Position numbers and translations under genes: made by a program. Source: Thermodesulfovibrionales bacterium (GTDB lineage Bacteria > Nitrospirota > Thermodesulfovibrionia > Thermodesulfovibrionales > SM23-35). From it: a stretch of DNA of 32,820 nucleotides. The notes beneath the pieces are model-generated. The model was not told the DNA's origin. It did no database searches and saw nothing but the letters and a program-made list of their open reading frames with translations. The stretch covers positions 1 to 32,820 of the forward strand of contig JASEEX010000024.1 of assembly GCA_030019415.1 (NCBI GenBank), in the 5' to 3' direction. Position 1 is the stretch's first letter, and each line of letters starts with the position of its first letter. This document shows positions 7,173 through 15,143 of the stretch, in pieces.

Positions 7173-8849
7173 CTAAATGCCTCTGCCTTTCTTCTCTGCA
7201 CTAATCTCTAAGTAAGGGAATAAAGATCTCTTTTCTCTGAGAGACGCCTCTATAAATGCCTTGAATAAAGGATGTGGATCTGTTGGTCTTGATTTGAATT
7301 CTGGATGAAACTGGCATCCAAGGAACCAGGGATGGTCTTCGATTTCGACAATCTCTACAAGTTCTCCATCAGGACTCATACCACTAATCATTAAGCCATG
7401 CCTTGCGAGTATATCCCTGTATGCATTATTAAATTCATATCTGTGTCTATGTCTCTCGGATATCTCTTTTACACCATATGCCTTGAAGGCATGTGTACCT
7501 TCCTTAAGAATGCAAGGATATGCACCAAGTCTCATGGTACCACCTTTCTGAGAGTCTTCAGTACGCTCCTCAACTCTTCCCTTCCTGAAGTCATACCATT
7601 TTTCCATTAGATATATAACAGGGTCTTCTGTGTTTAGATCAAATTCTGTACTATTTGCCCTGAGCCCACAGACATTACGTGCAAACTCAATAACAGCGCA
7701 CTGCATTCCGAGGCATATGCCAAGATAAGGTATCTTCTTTTCACGCGCATACCTTATAGCCTCTACCTTTCCCTCTATCCCCCTGTATCCAAATCCTCCG
7801 GGCACGAGAATTCCATCAGCTTCGGATAGATACCTCTCAGGGCCATGGGCATCTACTTCCTCCGAATCTACCCACTGCAGATTGACGCGAGCATCATTTG
7901 CAATTCCACCGTGAGTGAGGGCTTCGTAGAGGCTCTTATACGAGTCCTTAAGCCCGGTATATTTTCCTACTATTGTAATATTAACTTCATTCTTGGGTTC
8001 CTTTATCTTCCTAACAATGTCTTCCCAGAGAGTGATGTCTGGCTCTTTTAAATTCAGGTTAAGCCTCTTCCCTATAAGGTAATCGAGCCCTTCGTTATGG
8101 AATACAATGGGGACTTCATATACCGTCTCAACGTCCCGTGCAGCAATGACAGCATCCCCATCAAGGTTACAGTGAATTGCAATCTTCTTCTTCACATCCA
8201 CTGGAAGTGGCCTGTCAGTTCTACATAAAAGTATATCAGGCTGAATACCTATCTCCCTGTATTCCTTGACACTATGTTGTGTGGGCTTTGTCTTAAGCTC
8301 ACCTGCTGACTTTACATAGGGGATAAGAGTAAGATGAATATAGAGTACATTTTCCCTGCCAACGTCATAGCGGAACTGTCTTATCGCCTCGAGAAAGGGC
8401 AGGCTTTCAATATCACCAATAGTGCCACCGATCTCAACTATTACAACATCATAGTCATTGCTTGCAGATTTTATAGCCCTCTTAATCTCATCTGTAATAT
8501 GGGGTACTACCTGGACTGTTTCTCCAAGATAGTCTCCCTTTCTCTCCTTTGTGATTACATTATAATAAATCATTCCCGTTGTATAGTTATTTGCTTGTGA
8601 TGTCCTTATCGATGTAAATCTTTCATAATGTCCAAGGTCAAGGTCTGTCTCTGCACCATCATCAGTAACAAAGACCTCACCATGCTGGAACGGGCTCAGT
8701 GTGCCCGGGTCAACATTTATATAAGGGTCTAATTTCTGAAGGGTGACTTTCAACCCCTTTGCCTCGAGTAGTGCACCTATAGCAGCGGCTGCGATACCCT
8801 TACCGAGGGCTGAAACAACACCACCTGTTACAAAGATGTACTTAGGCAT
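7173..8849 (-). CDS. pyrG: CTP synthase
   Basis: PyrG makes CTP from UTP, ATP and glutamine. The N-terminal synthase domain starts with [17 protein letters not shown]. The C-terminal glutamine amidotransferase domain has the nucleophile Cys in [10 protein letters not shown] and the His/Glu of the triad in [11 protein letters not shown]. The 558 aa length is ordinary. The gene overlaps the end of kdsB by 22 bp and precedes kdsA by 2 bp. This pyrG-kdsA pairing is common in LPS-producing bacteria and makes sense because KdsB consumes CTP. Confidence 0.97.
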   Translation of the reverse strand: MPKYIFVTGGVVSALGKGIAAAAIGALLEAKGLKVTLQKLDPYINVDPGTLSPFQHGEVFVTDDGAETDLDLGHYERFTSIRTSQANNYTTGMIYYNVITKERKGDYLGETVQVVPHITDEIKRAIKSASNDYDVVIVEIGGTIGDIESLPFLEAIRQFRYDVGRENVLYIHLTLIPYVKSAGELKTKPTQHSVKEYREIGIQPDILLCRTDRPLPVDVKKKIAIHCNLDGDAVIAARDVETVYEVPIVFHNEGLDYLIGKRLNLNLKEPDITLWEDIVRKIKEPKNEVNITIVGKYTGLKDSYKSLYEALTHGGIANDARVNLQWVDSEEVDAHGPERYLSEADGILVPGGFGYRGIEGKVEAIRYAREKKIPYLGICLGMQCAVIEFARNVCGLRANSTEFDLNTEDPVIYLMEKWYDFRKGRVEERTEDSQKGGTMRLGAYPCILKEGTHAFKAYGVKEISERHRHRYEFNNAYRDILARHGLMISGMSPDGELVEIVEIEDHPWFLGCQFHPEFKSRPTDPHPLFKAFIEASLREKRSLFPYLEISAEKKGRGI

Positions 8850-9610
8850 TTCTCCACCCTTTCTAAGTCTTCAGGGGTATCCACCCCGTAAGTTTCGAAG
8901 AAGGTTTCCTTTGTCTTGATTCTCATTCCTTTTTCAAGTGCCCTTAGCTGCTCGAGCCTCTCTATCTTCTCAAGCTCTGTTGGTTCCACTCTGGAAAGTG
9001 CAAGAAGTGCATCTCTCCTATAACTATAGATGCCGATATGCTTATAACAGTTAAAATTTCGAATTTCGCCCCGAACTTGATTCGGGGTCGAATTTCGAAT
9101 TTCAGAAAGTCTTTTCCATTCATCTCTGTGAAATGGTATAGGTGATCTTGAGAAATAGAGTGCAAACCCTTCTCTATCAAAAACAACTTTGACGACATTC
9201 GGGTCTATAATTTCTCCCGGGTCTGTTATCTTTTTCACGATGGTGCCAATAGAAGCCCTTTTATCTTGAAGTAGAATAATCACGTCATCTATCATCTGGG
9301 GTCGTATGAGAGGTTCATCAGCCTGCACATTTACAATAACATCGTGATTCACTGAGGCGGCAACCTCAGCTATCCTGTCTGTGCCTGAAAGGTGTGACCT
9401 ATCTGTCATTATCGCCTTGCCACCAAAGGAAAGCACCTTCTCGAATATGGTCTCGCTATCTGTTGCAACGATGACGTCATCTGCCAGTTGAGATCCTTTT
9501 GAATTCTCGTACACGTGCTGGATCAACGTTTTTCCTTTTAGGAGGGACAAAGGCTTTCCCGGAAAACGGGTTGAGTCATAACGGGCAGGGATGATGACTA
9601 TTGCAGTCAT
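8828..9610 (-). CDS. kdsB: CMP-Kdo synthetase with an in-frame repeat insertion
   Basis: KdsB activates Kdo with CTP to CMP-Kdo for transfer to lipid A. Family features are [16 protein letters not shown] at the N-terminus, [21 protein letters not shown] and [14 protein letters not shown]. Between PIPFHRDEW and CYKHIGIY about 21 residues ([20 protein letters not shown], ~168-188) have no counterpart that I recall in the family. They are encoded by a palindromic repeat, and the total of 260 aa is longer than the usual ~245-250. It is the first gene of the operon, with a good promoter just upstream but no visible Shine-Dalgarno sequence. Confidence 0.95.
   Translation of the reverse strand: MTAIVIIPARYDSTRFPGKPLSLLKGKTLIQHVYENSKGSQLADDVIVATDSETIFEKVLSFGGKAIMTDRSHLSGTDRIAEVAASVNHDVIVNVQADEPLIRPQMIDDVIILLQDKRASIGTIVKKITDPGEIIDPNVVKVVFDREGFALYFSRSPIPFHRDEWKRLSEIRNSTPNQVRGEIRNFNCYKHIGIYSYRRDALLALSRVEPTELEKIERLEQLRALEKGMRIKTKETFFETYGVDTPEDLERVEKCLSTSL
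9055..9102. repeat. Palindromic repeat with 7-bp flanks inside kdsB
   Basis: CCCCGAA (9069-9075), loop CTTGA, TTCGGGG (9081-9087) form a perfect stem. The left flank is AATTTCG twice (9055-9068) and the right flank CGAATTT twice (9089-9102). The loop and inner arms are the reverse complement of the element in queC, so it is the same family in opposite orientation. Confidence 0.92.
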
Positions 9611-9624
9611 GATTTTAATTAATA

Positions 9625-9654
9625 ATTATATAATGCTTTCCCATGTCTTGACAA
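9625..9654 (-). promoter_or_regulatory. Sigma70-type promoter of the kdsB operon
   Basis: On the minus strand TTGTCA (9654-9649), an 18-nt spacer and a perfect TATAAT (9630-9625) precede the kdsB ATG at 9610. The predicted start of transcription (~9618) leaves only about 8 nt of leader, in which no Shine-Dalgarno sequence is visible. Confidence 0.6.
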
Positions 9655-9666
9655 TACCCTAACCTA

Positions 9667-9779
9667 AAATAACCAATAACCAAATCACAATAACAAATCA
9701 CTAAATTCTAAACTGTTTTGTAATTGATGCTTGGTCATTGGGATTTATTTGGAATTTGGGATTTGATTATTGGTTATTT
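9667..9779. repeat. Heptamer-period repeats forming a long inverted repeat between kdsB and the PEPCK-like gene
   Basis: Arms 9667-9686 (containing ATAACCA twice) and 9760-9779 are inverted and match at 19 of 20 positions. The right side (from ~9745) reads as degenerate 7-bp units such as TTTGGAA, TTTGGGA, TTTGATT, ATTGGTT. A close relative of this right side occurs at 32526-32581. It fills most of the 244-bp divergent spacer. Confidence 0.85.
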
Positions 9780-9801
9780 AGTAATTGGAACTAAAGAGCG
9801 T

Positions 9802-9831
9802 TTGACAAAAATTTGTTATAAAATTTATTAT
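9802..9831 (+). promoter_or_regulatory. Sigma70-type promoter of the PEPCK-like gene
   Basis: A perfect TTGACA (9802-9807), an 18-nt AT-rich spacer and TATTAT (9826-9831) are followed by AAGGAGGAAT next to the ATG at 9855. The predicted leader is under 20 nt. Confidence 0.6.
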
Positions 9832-9854
9832 AGCCCTGATAAGGAAGGAGGAAT

Positions 9855-11516
9855 ATGGCAACAAAACACAAGATCCCTGGTTCCCCCTGGAGGGCATATA
9901 TTGAGAGTGCATTTTTTGCTAATTCTGTAAGAAAGACAACGATGGAGGAACTGTACAGGCTTGCTATAAAACAGCCGGAGGTCATTGCAACATCTGAGCC
10001 AATGTATAAACCTGAACAGTTTGGACTTTCTAAAGATGCTAAAGTACTTGTCTCTAATGACGGTGGAATCGTTGGCCGAGCAGCGAGGGTAAGGCGACTG
10101 GTTCGTGAAATGGAAAAAGACAGGGACAAATATCTCTTTTTGTTAGGAGAGGCCATCTACAATTTTAACCGTCGTGAGGGATTGTGGCTTGAGGGTATTG
10201 CGGGGTTGCATCCTAAATTTATGGTTAAGGCACATCTCTTAAGCCCTACTACCGATGCCAAGAACATGCTCGATTGGGGTATTAACTTCATTCCGTGGGT
10301 GGAACCTTGGTGCGATCTGTATAAAAAATCTCGTGTCATAGATGAGCCCGATATCCTTGTATTTGCTGATCCCGAATGGTCGCATCCTGAGTTTTCCAGT
10401 GGTCTTGTAATTATTGACGAGATGCAGAACTGTATTGCCATCTTAGGGCGACGATATTTTGGGGAAAGGAAAAAAGGCACGCTGACCCTTGCCTGGACTA
10501 TCGGTGTCCGCCAGAACATGGTCGCATGCCATGGTGGCATCAAGAAGATTGGGAATAAGCCCCCTGTTGCGGTGTTCGGTCTCTCGGGTTCAGGGAAATC
10601 TTCAATCACCAATAGCCATGATCATGCAGGGACTTTGAGAGAGGATGAGAAAGTTACTGTTATTCACGATGATGCATTCCTTATAGACCTAGAGAATGAT
10701 TTCACCGTAGCACTCGAGCCGAGTCTCTTTGATAAAACTGATGCCGTGGTATTTGATGACCCCATCATCCACTATTTCTATTCAGCCCAGAATGTGGCTG
10801 TGACTGTACTTCCCGATGGCAGAAAAAAGATCGTCTGCGAAGACATCAGGAATGAGAACGGACGTTGTCTGAAAACGCGAGATATGTTTAATCATGCAGA
10901 TTTCTGCGAAAGACCAGGAATGGTTATCTGGTTGCAGAAAGATATAAGCCTTCCCCCTATCTGTAAGGTTAACTCGATAGACCTTGCTGTAGCCATGGGT
11001 GCGTCATTGAACACTATGCGTGCTAAGGGTGTAGAAGATGTTGACCCCAGGGAGCTTGAAAAATTAGTTATCGAGCCCTTTGCAAACCCATTCAGGGTTC
11101 ACCCACTTTTAGTAGACTGTATGCAGTTTAAAAAATTGTTCAAGCTGGGAACTGAATGCTATATCATGAATACGCATGCCTTCGGACTATCCGGAAGTTT
11201 AACTGACATTCCAAAGGAACTTTCTCTTTCTATAGTCACAGAACTGGTAAGAGGAAACATTGAATGGAGGGAATGGAGGGCATTTCAGGGGCTCCTCCTA
11301 CCAAAAAACGGGAAAGAGCTGTTTGGTGCTGATTACGACAAAAAATATAAACCAACAAGGGAACCTGCCTATCTGAGCTTCTTGCGTGATAGGATGCAGG
11401 ACCGCATCACCTATTTATCTAACAGGAGAGACATAGAACATGATATGGACAGCGTCTTCATTGACCCCCTTGTTGCAGCAAGAACAGTGATTGACCATAT
11501 CTTGCACCCTATTTAG
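9855..11516 (+). CDS. Divergent phosphoenolpyruvate carboxykinase (ATP)-like protein
   Basis: The central part aligns by eye with ATP-type PEPCK: YFGERKKG (residues ~201-208) matches the catalytic lysine pair region Y-x-GE-x-KKG, FGLSGSGKSS (~241-250) is the PEPCK-type P-loop, and IHDDAF (~270-275) provides the metal-binding Asp pair. The canonical substrate loop (TGRSPKDKF) is replaced by VGRAARVRRL, and the P-loop has Ser-Ser in place of Thr-Thr, so this is a distant branch. It could convert oxaloacetate to PEP and CO2, or phosphorylate something else. The length of 553 aa is close to the family. It has a strong RBS (AAGGAGGA) and its own promoter, and leads an M50 protease and trpS. PEP is also a KdsA substrate, but a direct link with the divergent operon is only inference. 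Confidence 0.7.
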   Translation: MATKHKIPGSPWRAYIESAFFANSVRKTTMEELYRLAIKQPEVIATSEPMYKPEQFGLSKDAKVLVSNDGGIVGRAARVRRLVREMEKDRDKYLFLLGEAIYNFNRREGLWLEGIAGLHPKFMVKAHLLSPTTDAKNMLDWGINFIPWVEPWCDLYKKSRVIDEPDILVFADPEWSHPEFSSGLVIIDEMQNCIAILGRRYFGERKKGTLTLAWTIGVRQNMVACHGGIKKIGNKPPVAVFGLSGSGKSSITNSHDHAGTLREDEKVTVIHDDAFLIDLENDFTVALEPSLFDKTDAVVFDDPIIHYFYSAQNVAVTVLPDGRKKIVCEDIRNENGRCLKTRDMFNHADFCERPGMVIWLQKDISLPPICKVNSIDLAVAMGASLNTMRAKGVEDVDPRELEKLVIEPFANPFRVHPLLVDCMQFKKLFKLGTECYIMNTHAFGLSGSLTDIPKELSLSIVTELVRGNIEWREWRAFQGLLLPKNGKELFGADYDKKYKPTREPAYLSFLRDRMQDRITYLSNRRDIEHDMDSVFIDPLVAARTVIDHILHPI

Positions 11517-11531
11517 AAAGGCCATATAGTT

Positions 11532-12200
11532 TTGGATTTCTCGAGTATATTCAGGCTGATAATCGTATCAGCATTTCCAATACTGATAGCCATTACCTTT
11601 CATGAGCTTTCACATGGTTTTGTCGCAAACAAATTAGGTGACCCAACAGCTAAGATGATGGGCAGGCTTACATTAAACCCGATTGCCCATATTGACCCGA
11701 TCGGGACGATACTGATGCCCATCATGCTTTTGATATTTACTAATGGTCAGTTTGTTTTTGGATATGCAAAACCTGTTCCCATAAATCCCATGAACTTCAA
11801 AAACCCTAAAAGGGACATGGCTATTTCAGCGGCTGCGGGGCCGATAACCAATATCCTCCTGTCTATTCTAAGCATATTAATCCTCAAATTCATCATTATT
11901 CCTTTGTCGGTTTTATTTCCTGAAGCCCTGAGCATGACTGTGATGGAGCCCTTAATAATGATATTCAGATCAAGCGTTATAATTAATGTCATTCTCGCTG
12001 CCTTTAATATGATACCAATCCCTCCCCTCGATGGTGGCAGGGTCTTGATGGGGTTTCTACCATACAAGCAGGCTGTCTCATTCAGCAAGATTGAACCCTT
12101 TGGTTTTATAATCGTCCTCATTCTCATCGTAACAGGGATAGCTCACTATTTTGTTATACCTTTTGTAAATCTTTTCTTACGATTATTACAGTTATTTTAG
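11532..12200 (+). CDS. Site-2-type membrane metalloprotease (M50 family)
   Basis: An intramembrane zinc protease: TFHELSHGF (residues ~22-30) contains the HExxH zinc motif and IPIPPLDGGRVL (~160-171) carries the aspartate third ligand of the S2P fold. There are four to five hydrophobic segments, and DPTAKMMGRLTLNP and HIDPIGT are typical of the small, PDZ-free group. The start is TTG at 11532, because an in-frame TAG lies 16 bp upstream and no ATG or GTG fits; GAAAGG is at a reasonable distance. The gene sits 15 bp after the PEPCK-like gene and 10 bp before trpS, a pairing seen in many bacteria. The substrate is unknown. Confidence 0.9.
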   Translation: MDFSSIFRLIIVSAFPILIAITFHELSHGFVANKLGDPTAKMMGRLTLNPIAHIDPIGTILMPIMLLIFTNGQFVFGYAKPVPINPMNFKNPKRDMAISAAAGPITNILLSILSILILKFIIIPLSVLFPEALSMTVMEPLIMIFRSSVIINVILAAFNMIPIPPLDGGRVLMGFLPYKQAVSFSKIEPFGFIIVLILIVTGIAHYFVIPFVNLFLRLLQLF

Positions 12201-12210
12201 AAAGGCAGGG

Positions 12211-13197
12211 ATGTTAAAGGAAAGGGTTTTAAGCGGTATGCAGGCAAGCGGAAAGCTCCACCTCGGGAACCTGGTTGGGGCACTGAGCAACTGGGTGAAG
12301 CTCCAGGACAAGTATGACTGTTATTACTTCGTTGCTGACTGGCATGCCCTGACCACGATGTACACAGACCCATCATATATAAGAGAATCCACAAAGGATA
12401 TTCTCATCAATTTTCTTGCAGCAGGCCTTGACCCTGAGAAATGCACGATCTTTTTGCAGTCGAGGGTCCTTGAACATGCAGAACTACACCTGCTCCTCTC
12501 TATGATAACTCCCCTCAGCTGGCTCGAAAGGGTCCCCACATATAAAGAAAAACAGCAGGAACTCAAAGACAGGGATCTATCCACCCATGGATTTCTTGGA
12601 TATCCCCTTCTTCAGACAGCGGATATATTGATATACAGAGCGAAGTATGTGCCTGTGGGGATTGACCAGGTGCCACACCTCGAGATAAGTCGAGAGATTG
12701 CAAGGCGTTTTAACTACCTCTATAGAGAAATCTTCCCTGAACCAGAGGCATTGCTTACAGAGTTTCCAAAGGTGATAGGTGTTGATGGAAGGAAAATGTC
12801 TAAAAGTTATGACAATGCGATATTCCTATCGGATAGACCGGAAGAGGTCGAACAAAAGATAATGACGATGGTGACTGATCCAGCAAGGGTTAAAAGGACG
12901 GATCCGGGAACTCCAGAGTTATCCCCCGTATATCAGCTTCACAAGGTCTTCTCCTCAAAAGAGGAGCTTGAAGAAGTTGCGTCAGGATGCATAACAGCAG
13001 GCATTGGTTGTATTGACTGCAAAAAAATTCTTATAAAAAATATCTTCAAGGTTATGGAGCCAATCTGGAAAAGTCGCAATGAGCTTCTCAACAACCCTGA
13101 TATGCTTTATGATATAGTAAAAAAAGGTACAGAGAAGGCAAAAAAGACTGCTGAAGAGACTATGCAGCTTGTGAGAGAGTCAATGGGTCTGTATTGA
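12211..13197 (+). CDS. trpS: Tryptophanyl-tRNA synthetase
   Basis: Charges tRNA-Trp. The class I signatures are visible: GMQASGKLHLGNLVGAL (HIGH-like, residues ~8-24) and the KMSKS loop in VIGVDGRKMSKSYDNAI (~190-206). YPLLQTADILIY and VPVGIDQVPHLEISREIARRFN are family-typical. The length of 328 aa is usual. It follows the M50 protease closely and presumably shares its transcript. The matching tRNA-Trp gene is also in this window, in the ribosomal operon. Confidence 0.97.
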   Translation: MLKERVLSGMQASGKLHLGNLVGALSNWVKLQDKYDCYYFVADWHALTTMYTDPSYIRESTKDILINFLAAGLDPEKCTIFLQSRVLEHAELHLLLSMITPLSWLERVPTYKEKQQELKDRDLSTHGFLGYPLLQTADILIYRAKYVPVGIDQVPHLEISREIARRFNYLYREIFPEPEALLTEFPKVIGVDGRKMSKSYDNAIFLSDRPEEVEQKIMTMVTDPARVKRTDPGTPELSPVYQLHKVFSSKEELEEVASGCITAGIGCIDCKKILIKNIFKVMEPIWKSRNELLNNPDMLYDIVKKGTEKAKKTAEETMQLVRESMGLY

Positions 13198-13382
13198 TCA
13201 AGAATTAAATATTCCCGAGACCATTCCTTCCAATTCAGAATAACCATTAAATCGAGCCCATCATACCAGAAAACCTTATATTGAGCGGATTTTTCTGAAA
13301 TTTGTGTTATCAGACATCTTCGATGGGGACAATCTGTCCAAAATGGAATAGTTATGCGCAGGTCTCATTCAATAGCATTTGC

Positions 13383-13853
13383 TCAACGAGGGGTGATGAG
13401 CTTTATCAAATCTCCCTCTTTTAATGGGGATTCGACATCCATACCATTCAATTTGGCTTTTGTATTCGTTAGAAAGTCTAACAACCTCCTTTTTTCCTCG
13501 AGGCAGGTAATATAGATATATCCTCCTGGCAAGGCAAAAGCATTAACTATTGGAGAATTTAGTATCTTAAACCGAGATATCAAATCGGGACGATGAGAAA
13601 CCTGTGCCAGCCTCTGTCCTACCTGATTAACATATTCTTGCAACCTTCGATCCTCATACAGGCCATACTCCTCTATGATTTTTGGATCTATCTGTCTGCC
13701 GATCTCTATCTCTTCCTCTTCACTTACCAGTACAAACTCTCGTTCTTTTGTTATAGGACTAACCGCACAACCAGGAAGGAGAAAGAGAATTAATCCAAAA
13801 AGAAGAACTTCAAGAAAACCTTTTCTGATGCAGTACCTGACTAACACAACCAT
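13383..13853 (-). pseudogene. Truncated M48-type lipoprotein joined to an unrelated tail
   Basis: The first ~115 residues resemble BepA/YcaL-type periplasmic M48 proteases: a signal sequence ending in a lipobox (LLPGC), EEEEIEIGRQIDPKIIEEYG, and NSPIVNAFALPGGYIYIT. In the family this last segment is followed by an HExxH zinc site. Here that is absent and the chain continues with ~40 residues (CLEEKRRLLDFL...KLNGMDVESPLKEGDLIKLITPR) whose end reads like the last strands of a ThiS/MoaD-type beta-grasp domain. The likely origin is a deletion joining two genes. Without the zinc site it cannot be an M48 protease. Whether the hybrid is expressed is unknown; the tail assignment is weak. Confidence 0.6.
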
Positions 13854-13964
13854 AGCTGTCTATTTTTATTACCTCATTAGAATATTTTAACTGATATGAT
13901 CTGACCTATTCCATTGGTACGAGTTAAATACAAATTTTGATAATATTTGTTTCTCTTCGAAATC

Positions 13965-14873
13965 TCATTCATAGAGAATTGGTTTTCCCAGACCTTTTGG
14001 TGGATGCTCTTCCTTCCACAGAAGTATCTCCCTTATTCTCGAGTGTAACTTAAATTTCCTCCTGCAATCCTCAAGGACCGCACCAACAACCTCTATCTTC
14101 TTAAGATCATATTCTCCAAGCTTACCCATATGGCAATACAAAAGATAGCCAACATCCTGTGAATTGATTCCCATTATTTCAAGGCCTACTCTATCGGCGG
14201 CCAAAGGATCAAGGCTGGCAACCGCAACTCCACATTCTACCATATCTCCAATCACTGGCCCCTCGCCCTCCATGCCATAAAATCCGTCTATAGAGGCCAA
14301 ATCCGGCCTTCTCTTTTTAGCCAAAAGATAGAGGTTATGATTTATTTCCTTTATTCCCTGGTGAACCCTTCCTTTATCCCTTCTGAGGACTGCCCCCATA
14401 GCCAGATTTTTCAATGAAAGGGTGGCAATGACTGTATCATGGGTTTTCAGTTTTGCTGCTGAGATAATGAAGAAGGAAGGGTCAAGGATGGTTTTGCTAA
14501 ATCTAATTTTTTCTTGATTTGAGATCAAGACCTCTTCAAAGTTATCTCTGTTCAGATCCAGGAATTCTATTTTGAATCCATATTCCTTTTTAAGCTCGAA
14601 ATAGCCAAAATTCTTAAAACCTTCGAAGGTGTTCCCACAGGCTCCTTCAGCAATAATTATTTTTCCCTGATAAAACCTGGCTAAAAAATCCAGAATCCCC
14701 CTCACTTGATCAACCTCAGTTGCTGCCTTTTGAATGTTAACCGAGACAAAATTTGGCTTTATTAAGATAACCCTTTCTCCAATCTTCTCCTTTATCTCTT
14801 TTTCCAATAACTTAAGGGATTCAAAAATATTCTTTCTCCTCGAGTCACCCTTTATTAGTGTTACTTTGCTCAT
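13965..14873 (-). CDS. DUF362 domain protein
   Basis: The pattern VILIKPNFVS near the N-terminus, IIIAEGACGNTFEGFKNFGY, ISAAKLKTHDTVIATLSLKNLAMGAV, and SLDPLAADRVGLEIMGI later on is that of DUF362 proteins. The ferredoxin-like 4Fe-4S part seen in some members is absent here. The length is 302 aa and no signal peptide is visible. The family's reaction is not settled, so no function is offered. It stands alone on the minus strand, divergent from the hflK operon. Confidence 0.85.
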   Translation of the reverse strand: MSKVTLIKGDSRRKNIFESLKLLEKEIKEKIGERVILIKPNFVSVNIQKAATEVDQVRGILDFLARFYQGKIIIAEGACGNTFEGFKNFGYFELKKEYGFKIEFLDLNRDNFEEVLISNQEKIRFSKTILDPSFFIISAAKLKTHDTVIATLSLKNLAMGAVLRRDKGRVHQGIKEINHNLYLLAKKRRPDLASIDGFYGMEGEGPVIGDMVECGVAVASLDPLAADRVGLEIMGINSQDVGYLLYCHMGKLGEYDLKKIEVVGAVLEDCRRKFKLHSRIREILLWKEEHPPKGLGKPILYE

Positions 14874-14927
14874 GGATATAATTTTAATTTAAATTTTACC
14901 CGACTTCTTTGATAAACTCTCTCCCAT

Positions 14928-15017
14928 GGGTATAATTCTCCCTTCTCCTCTACGAGTCGTAGACCCTACAGGTCATAGACCTTTTAGGGTTGGTTTAAAC
15001 CATTGAGAATTATACCC
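14928..15017. repeat. 90-bp compound palindromic element
   Basis: Perfect 13-bp terminal inverted repeats (GGGTATAATTCTC at 14928-14940, GAGAATTATACCC at 15005-15017) enclose CTACGAGTCGTAG (14950-14962), a hairpin AGGTC-ATA-GACCT (14970-14982) inside ACCCT/AGGGT, and the palindrome GGTTTAAACC (14992-15001). Two adjacent 16-bp units at 14950-14981 match at 13 positions. It contains no ORF and resembles a MITE or REP cluster. Confidence 0.85.
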
Positions 15018-15056
15018 AAAATCATATTTGCAGAAAATATGTCACATTATCTACAA

Positions 15057-15116
15057 CAGGCTTTTTTACCCGTTAGAAAAATTTTCTAAGGGGGTAAGCC
15101 TGAGCTTTCTAACGGG
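15057..15116 (+). promoter_or_regulatory. Leader with competing hairpins upstream of hflK
   Basis: Stem A pairs CAGGCTT...TACCC (15057-15071) with GGGTAAGCCTG (15092-15102). Stem B pairs CCCGTTAGAAA (15069-15079) with TTTCTAACGGG (15106-15116), a perfect 11-bp stem. They share bases CCC at 15069-15071 and cannot both form. A third small hairpin TTAGAAAA/TTTTCTAA overlaps both. The hflK RBS follows at ~15125. A regulatory role is inferred; stem B followed by TTTATT is only a poor terminator. Confidence 0.55.
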
Positions 15117-15143
15117 GTTTATTAAAGGAGGAGGCGTAAGAAG

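Noticed and set aside
9724-9930. 68-aa plus-strand ORF in the kdsB-PEPCK spacer
   Set aside because: Its peptide (GIWDLIIGYLVIG) is just the heptamer repeat read as protein.
13198-13382. Open frame on the minus strand (…YKVFWYDGLDLMVILNWKEW…)
   Set aside because: It has no start codon, partly overlaps trpS antisense, and matched no family I know; probably chance.
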